64,000 nucleotides of DNA from Paraburkholderia ginsengiterrae (GTDB lineage Bacteria > Pseudomonadota > Gammaproteobacteria > Burkholderiales > Burkholderiaceae): the NCBI RefSeq assembly GCF_001645125.1, contig NZ_LXKA01000333.1, forward strand, positions 1 through 64,000. The letters are read 5' to 3'. The position numbers were made by a program, and so were the translations under genes. A model generated the notes under the pieces. It made no database searches. It had not been told where the DNA came from and saw only the letters and a list, made by a program, of their open reading frames with translations. How positions within the stretch are numbered: position 1 is the first letter of the stretch; every line of letters starts with the position of its first letter. Positions 54,909-63,095 of the stretch are shown piece by piece.

Positions 54909-56081
54909 TCACCTAAGAATTCGCTCGGCGAGCATGACCCAGTAGTTCGCGCCGATCGCGAGGCAATCGTCGTTGAAATCGTATTCGGGGTGATGGAGCG
55001 AACAATTGCGCGCGGTGTCGCCGTTGCCAATCGACACATAGCTGCCCGGACAGCGCTCGAGCATGTACGCAAAATCGTCGCTTGCCATAAGTGGACACAG
55101 ACCGTCCATCAACGCGTCGGGGCCGCCCCAGTCCAGTGCAACCTGGCGCGCGACTTCGGTCTCCGCCGCATGATTGATCAGCACCGGATAATCGTGGTGA
55201 TAGTCGATCTCTACACGTGCGCCGTAACTGGCTGCCTGACCCTGCGCGGTCTCGCGAATCCGTTTTTCGAGCAGCGCGCGCACTTCAGGCGAGAGCGCGC
55301 GCACGCTCAGCAGCAGGTCCGCGTGTGCCGGGATCACGTTGGACGCAGCGCCCGCATGGATCGCGCCGGCGGTAACGACCGCCGGATGCCGAGGGTCAAC
55401 GTTGCGCGCAACGATGCTCTGCAAGGCCATGACGATCGACGCACAGACGACGACAGGGTCGATCGTATGCTGCGGCGACGCTCCGTGACCGCCGCGCCCG
55501 ATCACGCGGATGGTCACTTCATCGGCCGAGGCCATGAACGGGCCGTCGTGAAACCCTAGACGCCCGGCTGGGAAGCCGGGCACGTTGTGCATCGCGTACA
55601 CCGCATCGCATGGAAAGCGCTCGAACAGGCCGTCTTCGATCATCTTGCGAGCGCCGCCCAGCCCTTCCTCGGCGGGCTGAAAAATCAGATTCAACGTACC
55701 TTGCCATTCGGTGCGTTGCGCAAGACATTTCGCCGCCGCGAGCAGCATCGCCGTATGGCCGTCGTGACCGCATGCATGCATGACGCCATCGATTCGGCTC
55801 GCGTGAGGTAAGCGCGTCATCTCGTGGATCGGCAAGGCATCCATGTCAGCGCGCAGGCCGAGGCTGTAACCGTGACCGCGCGTAAGCGTCCCGACCACAC
55901 CCGTTTCGCCGACCCCGCGCGAGACGCGATATCCCCATTCGGCGAGCGACGTCGCGACGAACCCGCTCGTCGCGTGCTCGTTGAAACCCAGTTCCGGATT
56001 CGCATGCAGCTTGCGACGCACCGCGATCATCTCGCGCTCGATCGCTTTAATTTCCGGCAATACCCGCTCTGCTTCCACCAT
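54909..56081 (-). CDS. M20 family amidohydrolase (hippurate hydrolase-like)
   Basis: A 390-residue zinc amidohydrolase. Metal-binding and catalytic residues are visible in HACGHDGHTAMLLAAAKCLA (near residue 105), FQPAEEGLGGARKMIEDG with the Glu pair, and GRGGHGASPQHTIDPV. The active-site His of the lid is in this segment and a C-terminal metal ligand is in HHPEYDFNDD. Such enzymes cleave acyl-amino acids, aminoacyl or indole conjugates. GGGAGGGATGG precedes the ATG. It is divergent from a LysR regulator, which probably controls it. Confidence 0.93.
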   Translation of the reverse strand: MVEAERVLPEIKAIEREMIAVRRKLHANPELGFNEHATSGFVATSLAEWGYRVSRGVGETGVVGTLTRGHGYSLGLRADMDALPIHEMTRLPHASRIDGVMHACGHDGHTAMLLAAAKCLAQRTEWQGTLNLIFQPAEEGLGGARKMIEDGLFERFPCDAVYAMHNVPGFPAGRLGFHDGPFMASADEVTIRVIGRGGHGASPQHTIDPVVVCASIVMALQSIVARNVDPRHPAVVTAGAIHAGAASNVIPAHADLLLSVRALSPEVRALLEKRIRETAQGQAASYGARVEIDYHHDYPVLINHAAETEVARQVALDWGGPDALMDGLCPLMASDDFAYMLERCPGSYVSIGNGDTARNCSLHHPEYDFNDDCLAIGANYWVMLAERILR

Positions 56082-56242
56082 CCCTCCCTGATATGAAACC
56101 GTTGGTCGTCACCTGACCCGATTTCTGGCGGCGGTGACGACGTGCAGTGAGGCGGATCGTATGCAGCGAAAATACGCGGAACCAGCCAGCGTTTTGTTAT
56201 GATGACAACCTCTCGTTGTCTCCCCAGATCGAATTCCGGCTC

Positions 56243-57196
56243 ATGAAGCTGCATCAACTGGAAGCGCTGGTCGCCAGCGCAGACGCTGGCAGCATCCGCG
56301 GCGCCGCACGCGCTCTCGGGCTTTCGCAGGCCGCCGTCACGCGCGCGCTGCGCGAGCTGGAAGCGAACGAGCGCTTGCCGCTCCTGGTTCGCGCGCCGGA
56401 AGGCATTGGCTTCACGGAACACGGCAAGGTTCTGCTCACTCATGCGAGGCTCGTGCTCAACCAGCTGGAGCATGCTCAAAGCGACCTCGAAAGACTGCGC
56501 GGGCGCATTGAAGGGCGCCTCATGGTCGGCGTGACACCATGGGTCACGCTGACATTCCTCCCCGAAGCCGTGCTGCTGTTTCGCAAGCAGATGCCCGAGA
56601 TTCGCCTTGAACTATTCGAAGGGCTAATGGCCGTGGCGCAACCGCTGCTGCGCGAAGGCAGCATGGACTTTGCGATCGGGCAACTGCCGCCCGCCGCCGG
56701 CACCCAGGAATTCGCGTGCGAGCCCCTGCTCACCTACGAATCGTCGGTCATGGTGCGTGCCGGACATCGGCATCAGCATGCAAGCTCGATTCACGAGCTG
56801 CTCGATAACGATTGGGTGCTGAACTTCCCGGCGGATGGACAGGCCGGCCTGGTGGACTATCTCTTCACACGGCATGGCGCGCAGATCGACGAGCGCCGCA
56901 TAGTGCGAGCCCAGTCGGTTGCGATGCTTCAGACCATGGTGGAACAGGCGGACATGTGCACCTGGAGTCCGACCGTGCTGAGCCTCGTGCCTCCCTTCGG
57001 TGGCCGGTTGCGCGCGCTCGCATTGAAAGAGCATTTCGAATCCAGACAACTGAGCATTGTCAGCCGGCGAAATAGCACGTTGAGTAGTGCCGCGGTCTGT
57101 TTTGTCGAGTGCCTGTTGAAAGTGATTCGCCGGCATTCGCGCTCGGCGAGGAAGGACGATCTCGCGTTATTCGCGACGTTGACGCTTTTGATCTGA
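56243..57196 (+). CDS. LysR-family transcriptional regulator
   Basis: A 317-residue regulator: helix-turn-helix KLHQLEALVASADAGSIRGA, ARALGLSQAAVTRALRELEA, and the wing LPLLVRAPEGIGFTEHGKVL. The effector domain has GRLMVGVTPWVTLTFLPEAV. ATG 56243 begins the conserved N-terminus; the frame is open about 32 codons further but without similarity. It is divergent from the M20/binding-protein genes with a 161-base gap. Confidence 0.92.
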   Translation: MKLHQLEALVASADAGSIRGAARALGLSQAAVTRALRELEANERLPLLVRAPEGIGFTEHGKVLLTHARLVLNQLEHAQSDLERLRGRIEGRLMVGVTPWVTLTFLPEAVLLFRKQMPEIRLELFEGLMAVAQPLLREGSMDFAIGQLPPAAGTQEFACEPLLTYESSVMVRAGHRHQHASSIHELLDNDWVLNFPADGQAGLVDYLFTRHGAQIDERRIVRAQSVAMLQTMVEQADMCTWSPTVLSLVPPFGGRLRALALKEHFESRQLSIVSRRNSTLSSAAVCFVECLLKVIRRHSRSARKDDLALFATLTLLI

Positions 57197-57273
57197 CTTA
57201 GGTGTGTCTACAGCGAACTGATCGTCGTTGCCGTCTTCCAGTGACGAAGACAGCGCCGTGTATGGCGACCTCA

Positions 57274-57663
57274 TTAACGCGGCCACGCGGCGTTCTGCAA
57301 GACGGTCCGGTAACCGTCGAAATCCTCGAACGTTTGCCCCGAAACGGCCCAATAGGGGTTGAATGAGCGCACGCGAACGAATCCGTGCTCATCCAACCTT
57401 GCACAGGCGGACTGCCATGTTTCTGCGTCGGGAAGGTACAAGACGAGCAGATCCTCGTGAGTGGGCGCAGGCGTCACCGGAGCCGTTCGGCACTGCGTGA
57501 ACTCCAGGTGATAGTCCATGCCGGCTGGGCCAATCATCACGCCGTCGAAGCCCTGGTGATCCGCAAACCTCCCCATCACCGAAAAACCCAATCCCGCGCA
57601 ATACATTTGCTCGGCTCTGGCAAGGTCGCTCACAGGTCTGGCGATTCTCAGATGTGCTTGCAT
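57274..57663 (-). CDS. VOC superfamily (glyoxalase-like) protein
   Basis: A 129-residue vicinal-oxygen-chelate fold protein: LRIARPVSDLARAEQMYCAG then LGFSVMGRFADH, MDYHLEFTQC, and the second half FNPYWAVSGQTFEDFDGYRT. The metal ligands are only partly in the usual places (H52 in DYHLEF; Glu in FEDFDG). It could be a dioxygenase, bleomycin-resistance-like or binding protein. No partner is obvious. Confidence 0.82.
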   Translation of the reverse strand: MQAHLRIARPVSDLARAEQMYCAGLGFSVMGRFADHQGFDGVMIGPAGMDYHLEFTQCRTAPVTPAPTHEDLLVLYLPDAETWQSACARLDEHGFVRVRSFNPYWAVSGQTFEDFDGYRTVLQNAAWPR

Positions 57664-57712
57664 CCGGACATCTCACATGGTCGGTTTGGAGGCCAGATAG
57701 TATGCCGAATTT

Positions 57713-58459
57713 TTATTGCCGACCGTTCAGCAACCGCTCAAGCGCTTCCGGCAAGCCCCGGTTCGGCTTGACCGGCGGCTGGGTAAAGCTGCCTTTCGTG
57801 GCTTTTTGCGGACTGAGCCGGATGAGGCCCTCCAGTTGGGTAATCGCGCTCGATACGCCATCCACCACCGGCACCGGCAACTCGTTGCGGATCTCACGTG
57901 CGAGCCCAGCCAGCGGCGCGCCGGCGATGATGATGACGTCCGCACCATCTTCGTCGACCACCTGGTTGCACAGCGCCTTCAGTCTTGCTGCGTAGTCCTG
58001 CTGCACGCTGCCGATATCGCGCAACGGCTCCTCGAGCGAGCGGATGCTGGCGAGCCGCGTCGCCAGATGGCTGCGTTCGACCGTCTCGCGGTACCACGCC
58101 TTGATGCGCGGCGAGATGGCGATGATCGAGAAGCGCTGCCCGAGCGTGGCGGCCGTCATGAGGGAAGCCTCGGTCAGGCCGACGACCGGCACGTCGAGCA
58201 GCTCCTTGATGCCTTGCAGGCCCGGATCGCCGAACGCTGCGACCACCACACCGTCGAAGCTGCCGTGCCGTTCAGCCGCGACGCACGCGGTCGCGTACCC
58301 GCCCACCAGCGCCTCGAAGCGGGTCTCGATGTAAGCCACGCCGAACGGCGCGGTCGCGACTTCGATCTCGGTGCCGGGAGACGCGCTGCGCTGCGCCTCC
58401 GCCTGAATCAGCGTCGAGACGCTCTCGGAGATATTGGGGTTGATCACGAGGATCTTCAT
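57713..58459 (-). CDS. Asp/Glu/hydantoin racemase-family protein lacking catalytic cysteines
   Basis: A 248-residue protein of the hydantoin/allantoin racemase fold: MKILVINPNISESVSTLIQA, GVVVAAFGDPGLQGIKELLD and VIIIAGAPLAGLAREIRNEL. In true racemases Cys occurs near residues 76 and 181 (ACFxDPGL and GCxG); here they are Ala (A75 and the AGAP stretch near 179-182), so Cys-based racemisation is not expected. GGAG lies 8 bases before ATG 58459. It follows the hydantoinase gene with overlap of their ends and is the last gene of the cluster. Confidence 0.82.
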   Translation of the reverse strand: MKILVINPNISESVSTLIQAEAQRSASPGTEIEVATAPFGVAYIETRFEALVGGYATACVAAERHGSFDGVVVAAFGDPGLQGIKELLDVPVVGLTEASLMTAATLGQRFSIIAISPRIKAWYRETVERSHLATRLASIRSLEEPLRDIGSVQQDYAARLKALCNQVVDEDGADVIIIAGAPLAGLAREIRNELPVPVVDGVSSAITQLEGLIRLSPQKATKGSFTQPPVKPNRGLPEALERLLNGRQ

Positions 58460-58473
58460 GCTGCGCTCCGGCT

Positions 58474-59889
58474 TCAAAGGTCGACGTACTGCGGTTTGCC
58501 GGCGGCGAGAAAGCGGCCCCGGCCTTCCTGCGGCTCAAGATAGCGGCCACCCTCTACCAGCAGTTCGCCGCGCGACAGGCAATGCTTCGGCCAGCCTTGA
58601 ACGGTGCGGCCCTCGTACGGCGTGTAATCGACGTTGTGATGCAGCGCATCGTTGGCAATTACGACCTGCTTGTTCGGGTCCCACAGCACGATGTCGGCGT
58701 CGGCGCCGACCGCGATCGTCCCTTTGCGCGGATAGAGGCCGTACAGCTTCGCGGGATTCAGCGAGGTCAGCTCGACGAACTTGTGCAGTGACAGCTTGCC
58801 GCGATTGACGCCATCGAATAGCAGCGCCAGCCGTGTCTCGATGCCGGGGATGCCGTTCGGAATGTGCTCGAACGACACTTCCTTGCCACCGGGCTTCTTG
58901 CCCTGCGGATCGTCATAGGAAAACGGCGCGTGGTCGGAAGAGAACACGCTGAATACGCCACGCTTGAGCGCGCTCCATACCGCCTTCTGGCTGAACGAGT
59001 CGCGCGGCGGCGGGCTGCACACGCATTTCGCGCCGTGATAGCCGTCTTCCTGGCCGAGATCTTCGGCGGTCAGATACAGATACTGCGGGCAGGTCTCGGC
59101 GTAGATGTTGAGGCCGCGCTGCTGCGCCCATTCGATCTGCTCGATCGCGTCCTGGCCCGACACGTGAACGATCAGGATCGGCACGTCGACGAGTTCGGAG
59201 AAGGCAATCGCGCGATGCGTCGCCTCGCGCTCGACCACCGCCGGGCGCGACAGTGCGTGGTACTTCGGCGCGTAGTTGCCGGCTTCGGTGAGCTTGTCGG
59301 TCAGCCACGCGATGCAGTCCGAGTTCTCGGCATGCACCATGACCAGTGCCTGGTTGCGGCGCGCCACGTCCATCACCTCGAGAATCTCGCGGTCGCTGAG
59401 CTTGAGATCGTCGTAGGTCATGTAGATCTTGAACGACGTATAACCGGCCGCGATCAGTTCCGGCAGCTCGCGCTCCAGCACCTCGGGCGTGGGATCGGAG
59501 ACGATCAGATGGAACGCGTAGTCGGTGACGGCGCGTCCCTCGGCGCGGCGATGATAGTCGGCCACTGCCGCCTTGAGCGATTGGCCCTTGGCCTGCGCGG
59601 CGAACGGGATCACCGTCGTGGTGCCGCCGCACACGGCCGCACGGGTGCCGCTCAGGAAGTCGTCGGCCATTCTCAGGCCTTCAGGCATGGGCTGGTCGAG
59701 ATGGCAGTGCGCGTCGATGCCGCCGGGCAACGCCAGCAGGCCTGTGGCGTCGATCTCGCGCTTGCCCTCGCCCAGCTCGCGGCCCAGCGCGACGACAACG
59801 CCGTCCTTCACGCCAATATCGCAGTTAAAGCGCTCGGACGCGGTGACCACGTCGGCGTTACGGATTATCAGGTCGTACACGGTAGTCAT
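58474..59889 (-). CDS. Dihydropyrimidinase/hydantoinase
   Basis: A 471-residue cyclic amidohydrolase with all metal ligands in place: GGIDAHCHLDQP (the His-x-His), the carboxylated Lys in SFKIYMTYDDL, His in ALVMVHAENSD and ILIVHVSGQD, and Asp in VFSSDHAPFS. It opens cyclic ureides or imides such as hydantoins, dihydropyrimidines or a related substrate. ATG 59889 is chosen as the family start MTTVYDLIIRNADVV. It sits between two racemase-fold genes in one minus-strand run. Confidence 0.93.
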   Translation of the reverse strand: MTTVYDLIIRNADVVTASERFNCDIGVKDGVVVALGRELGEGKREIDATGLLALPGGIDAHCHLDQPMPEGLRMADDFLSGTRAAVCGGTTTVIPFAAQAKGQSLKAAVADYHRRAEGRAVTDYAFHLIVSDPTPEVLERELPELIAAGYTSFKIYMTYDDLKLSDREILEVMDVARRNQALVMVHAENSDCIAWLTDKLTEAGNYAPKYHALSRPAVVEREATHRAIAFSELVDVPILIVHVSGQDAIEQIEWAQQRGLNIYAETCPQYLYLTAEDLGQEDGYHGAKCVCSPPPRDSFSQKAVWSALKRGVFSVFSSDHAPFSYDDPQGKKPGGKEVSFEHIPNGIPGIETRLALLFDGVNRGKLSLHKFVELTSLNPAKLYGLYPRKGTIAVGADADIVLWDPNKQVVIANDALHHNVDYTPYEGRTVQGWPKHCLSRGELLVEGGRYLEPQEGRGRFLAAGKPQYVDL

Positions 59890-59899
59890 GGCGGATCTC

Positions 59900-60628
59900 T
59901 TACACAACTTCGGAAAACAGCCGGCCCCAACCCGTCACGCGGGTCGTGTCGTAGCCGGCGAGCTTCAGCGATTTCCACACCACCGTGGAGATCGTGTCGT
60001 AGAGCGGGATGCCGTGGTTCTGCTCCACTTCGGCGGCCAGATGCGCGGCGCGCAGGTTGGTGCAGAACGTGACGATCGCTTCCGGGCGCTGCGTCGCGAC
60101 TTCGCGGATCTGTTCGCGCAGCGTATCTTCGGTTACTTCGGAGAACTCAAAGTTCACCTTCAGGCCGAGATGGTTTTCAGAAGCGCAGTCAATGCCGTTG
60201 TCACGATAGTTGGCGACGATTTTCTGCTGGACCTCCTTGAGATAGGGACTCACCAGACCGAATTTCTTCACGCCGGTCTGTTCCAGAATCTCGTTCAGCG
60301 CCAGCACCGACGTGGTGGCCGGAATGCCTGTCGCCTCCTCGATCTCGCGACACAGGCGGCGGTCGGTGTCGAAGCCGAGCCAGCCGGACGAAGTGCCGTT
60401 CCAGGCGATCACATCGACCTTGGCGTCGGCCAGCAGCTTCGCGGCCTGAATGATGTGAGTGGTGTCGAACTGGCCTAGCGCCGTCTCCGACAGCGAAATC
60501 TCGGTCACCCGGAAGCGCGAGAAATGGGCACTGACGCCGGGCAGCTGGGCCACCATCGCGCTCGTGATCGGTTCGAGCGCGGTGTTGGACGACGGGGTAA
60601 GCATGCCGAGCAGGACGCGTTTGCTCAT
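59900..60628 (-). CDS. Arylmalonate decarboxylase/maleate isomerase-like protein
   Basis: A 242-residue Asp/Glu-racemase-fold protein: LLGMLTPSSNTALEPITSAM, VDVIAWNGTSSGWLGFDTDR, and PEAIVTFCTNLRAAHLAAEV, ending VTGWGRLFSEVV. Cys189 is kept, but the first catalytic position is Gly78 (NGTS). This Gly/Cys pair is the state of arylmalonate decarboxylase (G74/C188), whereas maleate isomerase and racemases have Cys at both. So a decarboxylase or single-Cys isomerase is likely. The gene ends 10 bases before the hydantoinase start. Confidence 0.8.
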   Translation of the reverse strand: MSKRVLLGMLTPSSNTALEPITSAMVAQLPGVSAHFSRFRVTEISLSETALGQFDTTHIIQAAKLLADAKVDVIAWNGTSSGWLGFDTDRRLCREIEEATGIPATTSVLALNEILEQTGVKKFGLVSPYLKEVQQKIVANYRDNGIDCASENHLGLKVNFEFSEVTEDTLREQIREVATQRPEAIVTFCTNLRAAHLAAEVEQNHGIPLYDTISTVVWKSLKLAGYDTTRVTGWGRLFSEVV

Positions 60629-60684
60629 GATGAATCCAGCAATGAATAGTTAAGTATGAAAACAGCGGGTGCGGAACGCCTGGC

Positions 60685-61980
60685 TCAGACCGGCAGCTTG
60701 CGTTCGTAGTCGATTAGCGTCGAACAGACGAACAGGCCCACGCCAGCCGCCGCGAAAAACATCAGCGCCAGAAAATACGAGCCGGTGGTCTGCACGATCA
60801 GGCCGACGATGATCGGCACGAGGATCCCGCCGATATTGCCGCCCAGGTTCATCAATCCGCCGAGAAAACCGATCTTGTTGCGTGTGCCGAGAATGGAAGG
60901 CAGGCACCAGTACAGACCGCACCAGCGCAGGAAGAACAGCGTGGAAGCTAGCAGGACGACGACCGTCACCGCATTGCCGACATAGGCGACCGAGAAGATC
61001 GACACGGTGGCCGCCACGGCGGCGATACCAAACAGCGTGCGCATGACGCGGTTGGGCGAACCGCCGGCTGCCTTCCACTTGTCGGCAATCCATCCGCCGA
61101 CCAGTTCGCCGACGAAGCCGCTGAAGAAGATCGCGAAGCTCGCGCCGCCCATCTGCTGGATGTTGAAGCCGTGCACCTTGTTCAGATAGTTAGGCATCCA
61201 GGTGAGCAAGCCGTAGAACACGGAGTTGAAGCACATCCAGCCGAAAAACATGCCCCATACCGAGCGGTACTTGAAGAAATCCAGACTGCGTCCGCTGGCA
61301 TTAACCGGCTCGCTGCGGTGCTCCTCCGCGAGAGCCGCTTCGAGATATTCCGCTTCGGCCTCATTGACTGACGAATGCTCACGCGGGTTGTTACGGATGT
61401 AGTACCAGGCAAACAGGCCGGCCAGCATGGTGCCGACACCGGCCACCACGAACGAGGTGCGCCAGGAGCCGAACTCGCTGATCAGCCCGGAGATGATCAC
61501 CGCACCGAGCGCCGCGCCGAGCGGAGCGCCGCCGTCGAGCAGTGTCGCGCCGCGGCCGCGTTCGTGCCGGGTCATCCACATGGCGTTGAGCTTGCCGCCC
61601 GCCGGATAGATCGGCGCTTCGGCGAGACCCAGCCCCAGGCGCGTGAGAATCAGCGCGGTGGCCGTCGAGCAGACAGCGGCAATGCCCTGAAAGAAGCCCC
61701 AGAACAACGTGGCGCACGCGATCACGATACGCGGCTTGAAACGGTCAGCCAGCATGCCGCCCGGGATCTGCATGAAGGCGTAGGTCCAGAAGAACGAGCT
61801 GAGGATCAGCCCCTGCACGGCCGGGGCGATGTGAAACTCCTTCGCGATCAGCGGCATGGCGACGGACAGCGAAGCCCGGTCCACATAGTTGATCGAAATC
61901 AGCATCAGCATGATCAGAAAGATTTTCCAGCGTACGCCGGTCCTGACCTCGGCCTGCACGGCCGCATTTACAGTTCGCAT
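60685..61980 (-). CDS. MFS transporter, anion:cation symporter (ACS) type
   Basis: A 431-residue twelve-helix permease: SINYVDRASLSVAMPLIAKE, MQIPGGMLADRFKPRIVIAC, and TRLGLGLAEAPIYPAGGKLN are ACS hallmarks (as in glucarate, phthalate and tartrate carriers). WSLIRYSLA-type loop is replaced by MTRHERGRGATLLDGGAPLG. It probably imports the organic anion or its cyclic relative used by the downstream enzymes. It is the first structural gene of the run; the GntR gene is divergent across a 229-base gap. Confidence 0.9.
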   Translation of the reverse strand: MRTVNAAVQAEVRTGVRWKIFLIMLMLISINYVDRASLSVAMPLIAKEFHIAPAVQGLILSSFFWTYAFMQIPGGMLADRFKPRIVIACATLFWGFFQGIAAVCSTATALILTRLGLGLAEAPIYPAGGKLNAMWMTRHERGRGATLLDGGAPLGAALGAVIISGLISEFGSWRTSFVVAGVGTMLAGLFAWYYIRNNPREHSSVNEAEAEYLEAALAEEHRSEPVNASGRSLDFFKYRSVWGMFFGWMCFNSVFYGLLTWMPNYLNKVHGFNIQQMGGASFAIFFSGFVGELVGGWIADKWKAAGGSPNRVMRTLFGIAAVAATVSIFSVAYVGNAVTVVVLLASTLFFLRWCGLYWCLPSILGTRNKIGFLGGLMNLGGNIGGILVPIIVGLIVQTTGSYFLALMFFAAAGVGLFVCSTLIDYERKLPV

Positions 61981-62209
61981 CGATGTCTCCTCCGTTCGCC
62001 TGATTTCGGCCTTCGGGTTTCATGTCTGTGACCGGGACCGCTCCCGGCCCGGTGCGCTGCATGCGCGAAAGCAGTATATGATGCCTAATTATGAATTACA
62101 AGCTCTGTAGTTAATTGATTTTGTTGTGTTTTTATTTTTATAGCTCGCCTCGGGATTCTGTACGACAATTAAGCGGAGATTGAAGACGCAACTGGGAAGC
62201 AAAGGCAAC
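61981..62209. promoter_or_regulatory. Divergent promoter region of the hydantoinase cluster and gntR
   Basis: A 229-base, AT-rich gap (notably 62065-62150, with TATATGATGCCTAATTATG) between the MFS and GntR genes. It should hold both promoters and the GntR operator; I could not fix a clear palindrome by eye. Confidence 0.4.
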
Positions 62210-62908
62210 ATGGACATGAAGTCACTACCGGCGGACACACGCAAGCGCATCAGCCTGCGCGGCACGGGCATGTACGCGGCGATCGCGGAGCGCTTGCGCG
62301 AGATGATTCTCGAAGGGGAATTACCGCCCGGCGAGCACATCGACGAGAAAGCGCTGTGCGAACAGTTCGACATCTCCCGCACGCCGCTGCGCGAAGCACT
62401 CAAGACGCTGGTGACCGAGGGCCATGTGACCCACCGGCAGCACATGGGCTTTCAGGTCGCGCCGATCAATAAAGACGAGATTGCCGCCATCTTCGAAGTG
62501 CTGCATGGCCTCGAAGAGACGGCCGGCCGGCTGGCCGCGCAGCGTATCGACGACAAGCAGATGAAGGTACTGCTGGAGCGCCATCGCACCATGGAAACCT
62601 ATCACCGCGAAGGCAAGCGCACGGCCTACTACCGCGCGAACCAGAAAGTGCATCAGCAGATCGTCGATGTCGCCGGGAACCCGGTGCTATCCGATCTGTA
62701 TGCATCGTTGATGAGCAAGATCCACCGCGCGCGAGGCGCGGCCAATGCAGACGTGCTCCGCTGGGCTGAGTCTCTCGGCGAACACAGCGACATTCTGGAT
62801 GCGCTCGCCAAACGCGATGGTGCGCGCCTCATCCGGTTGCTGCGCGAACACTCCGAGCACACGGCAGCGGAAGTGATGAAAGTGCTGAAGGCCACCAGCG
62901 GGGATTAG
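62210..62908 (+). CDS. GntR-family (FCD) transcriptional regulator
   Basis: A 232-residue FadR-type regulator. The winged helix has MYAAIAERLREMILEGELPP, EHIDEKALCEQFDISRTPLR and EALKTLVTEGHVTHRQHMGF. The FCD domain holds the metal-site helices with H150 (KVHQQIVDVAGN), then HRARGAANAD and LLREHSEHTAAEVM, the last with two His. A TTG at 62180 would add ten residues; ATG 62210 is preferred with GGGAAG 10-15 bases upstream. It is divergent from the MFS/hydantoinase run and likely represses it until its ligand is present. Confidence 0.9.
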   Translation: MDMKSLPADTRKRISLRGTGMYAAIAERLREMILEGELPPGEHIDEKALCEQFDISRTPLREALKTLVTEGHVTHRQHMGFQVAPINKDEIAAIFEVLHGLEETAGRLAAQRIDDKQMKVLLERHRTMETYHREGKRTAYYRANQKVHQQIVDVAGNPVLSDLYASLMSKIHRARGAANADVLRWAESLGEHSDILDALAKRDGARLIRLLREHSEHTAAEVMKVLKATSGD

Positions 62909-63095
62909 CGAAGGCCAATGAAATATGCGCTCTGACTTAAGGGCGTGAATGACAAGTGCAACGCTTGTCAGCGACGAATTTCCATTGGCGATTGGCGGCC
63001 GGCGATTGGCCCGTTTGCCGATGTGCAGCGCCAGAGCAAACCGATTCGAGTCATGGCAGAATCCGCGGTGGTGCATTCACCGGGGAGCCTCCCTA

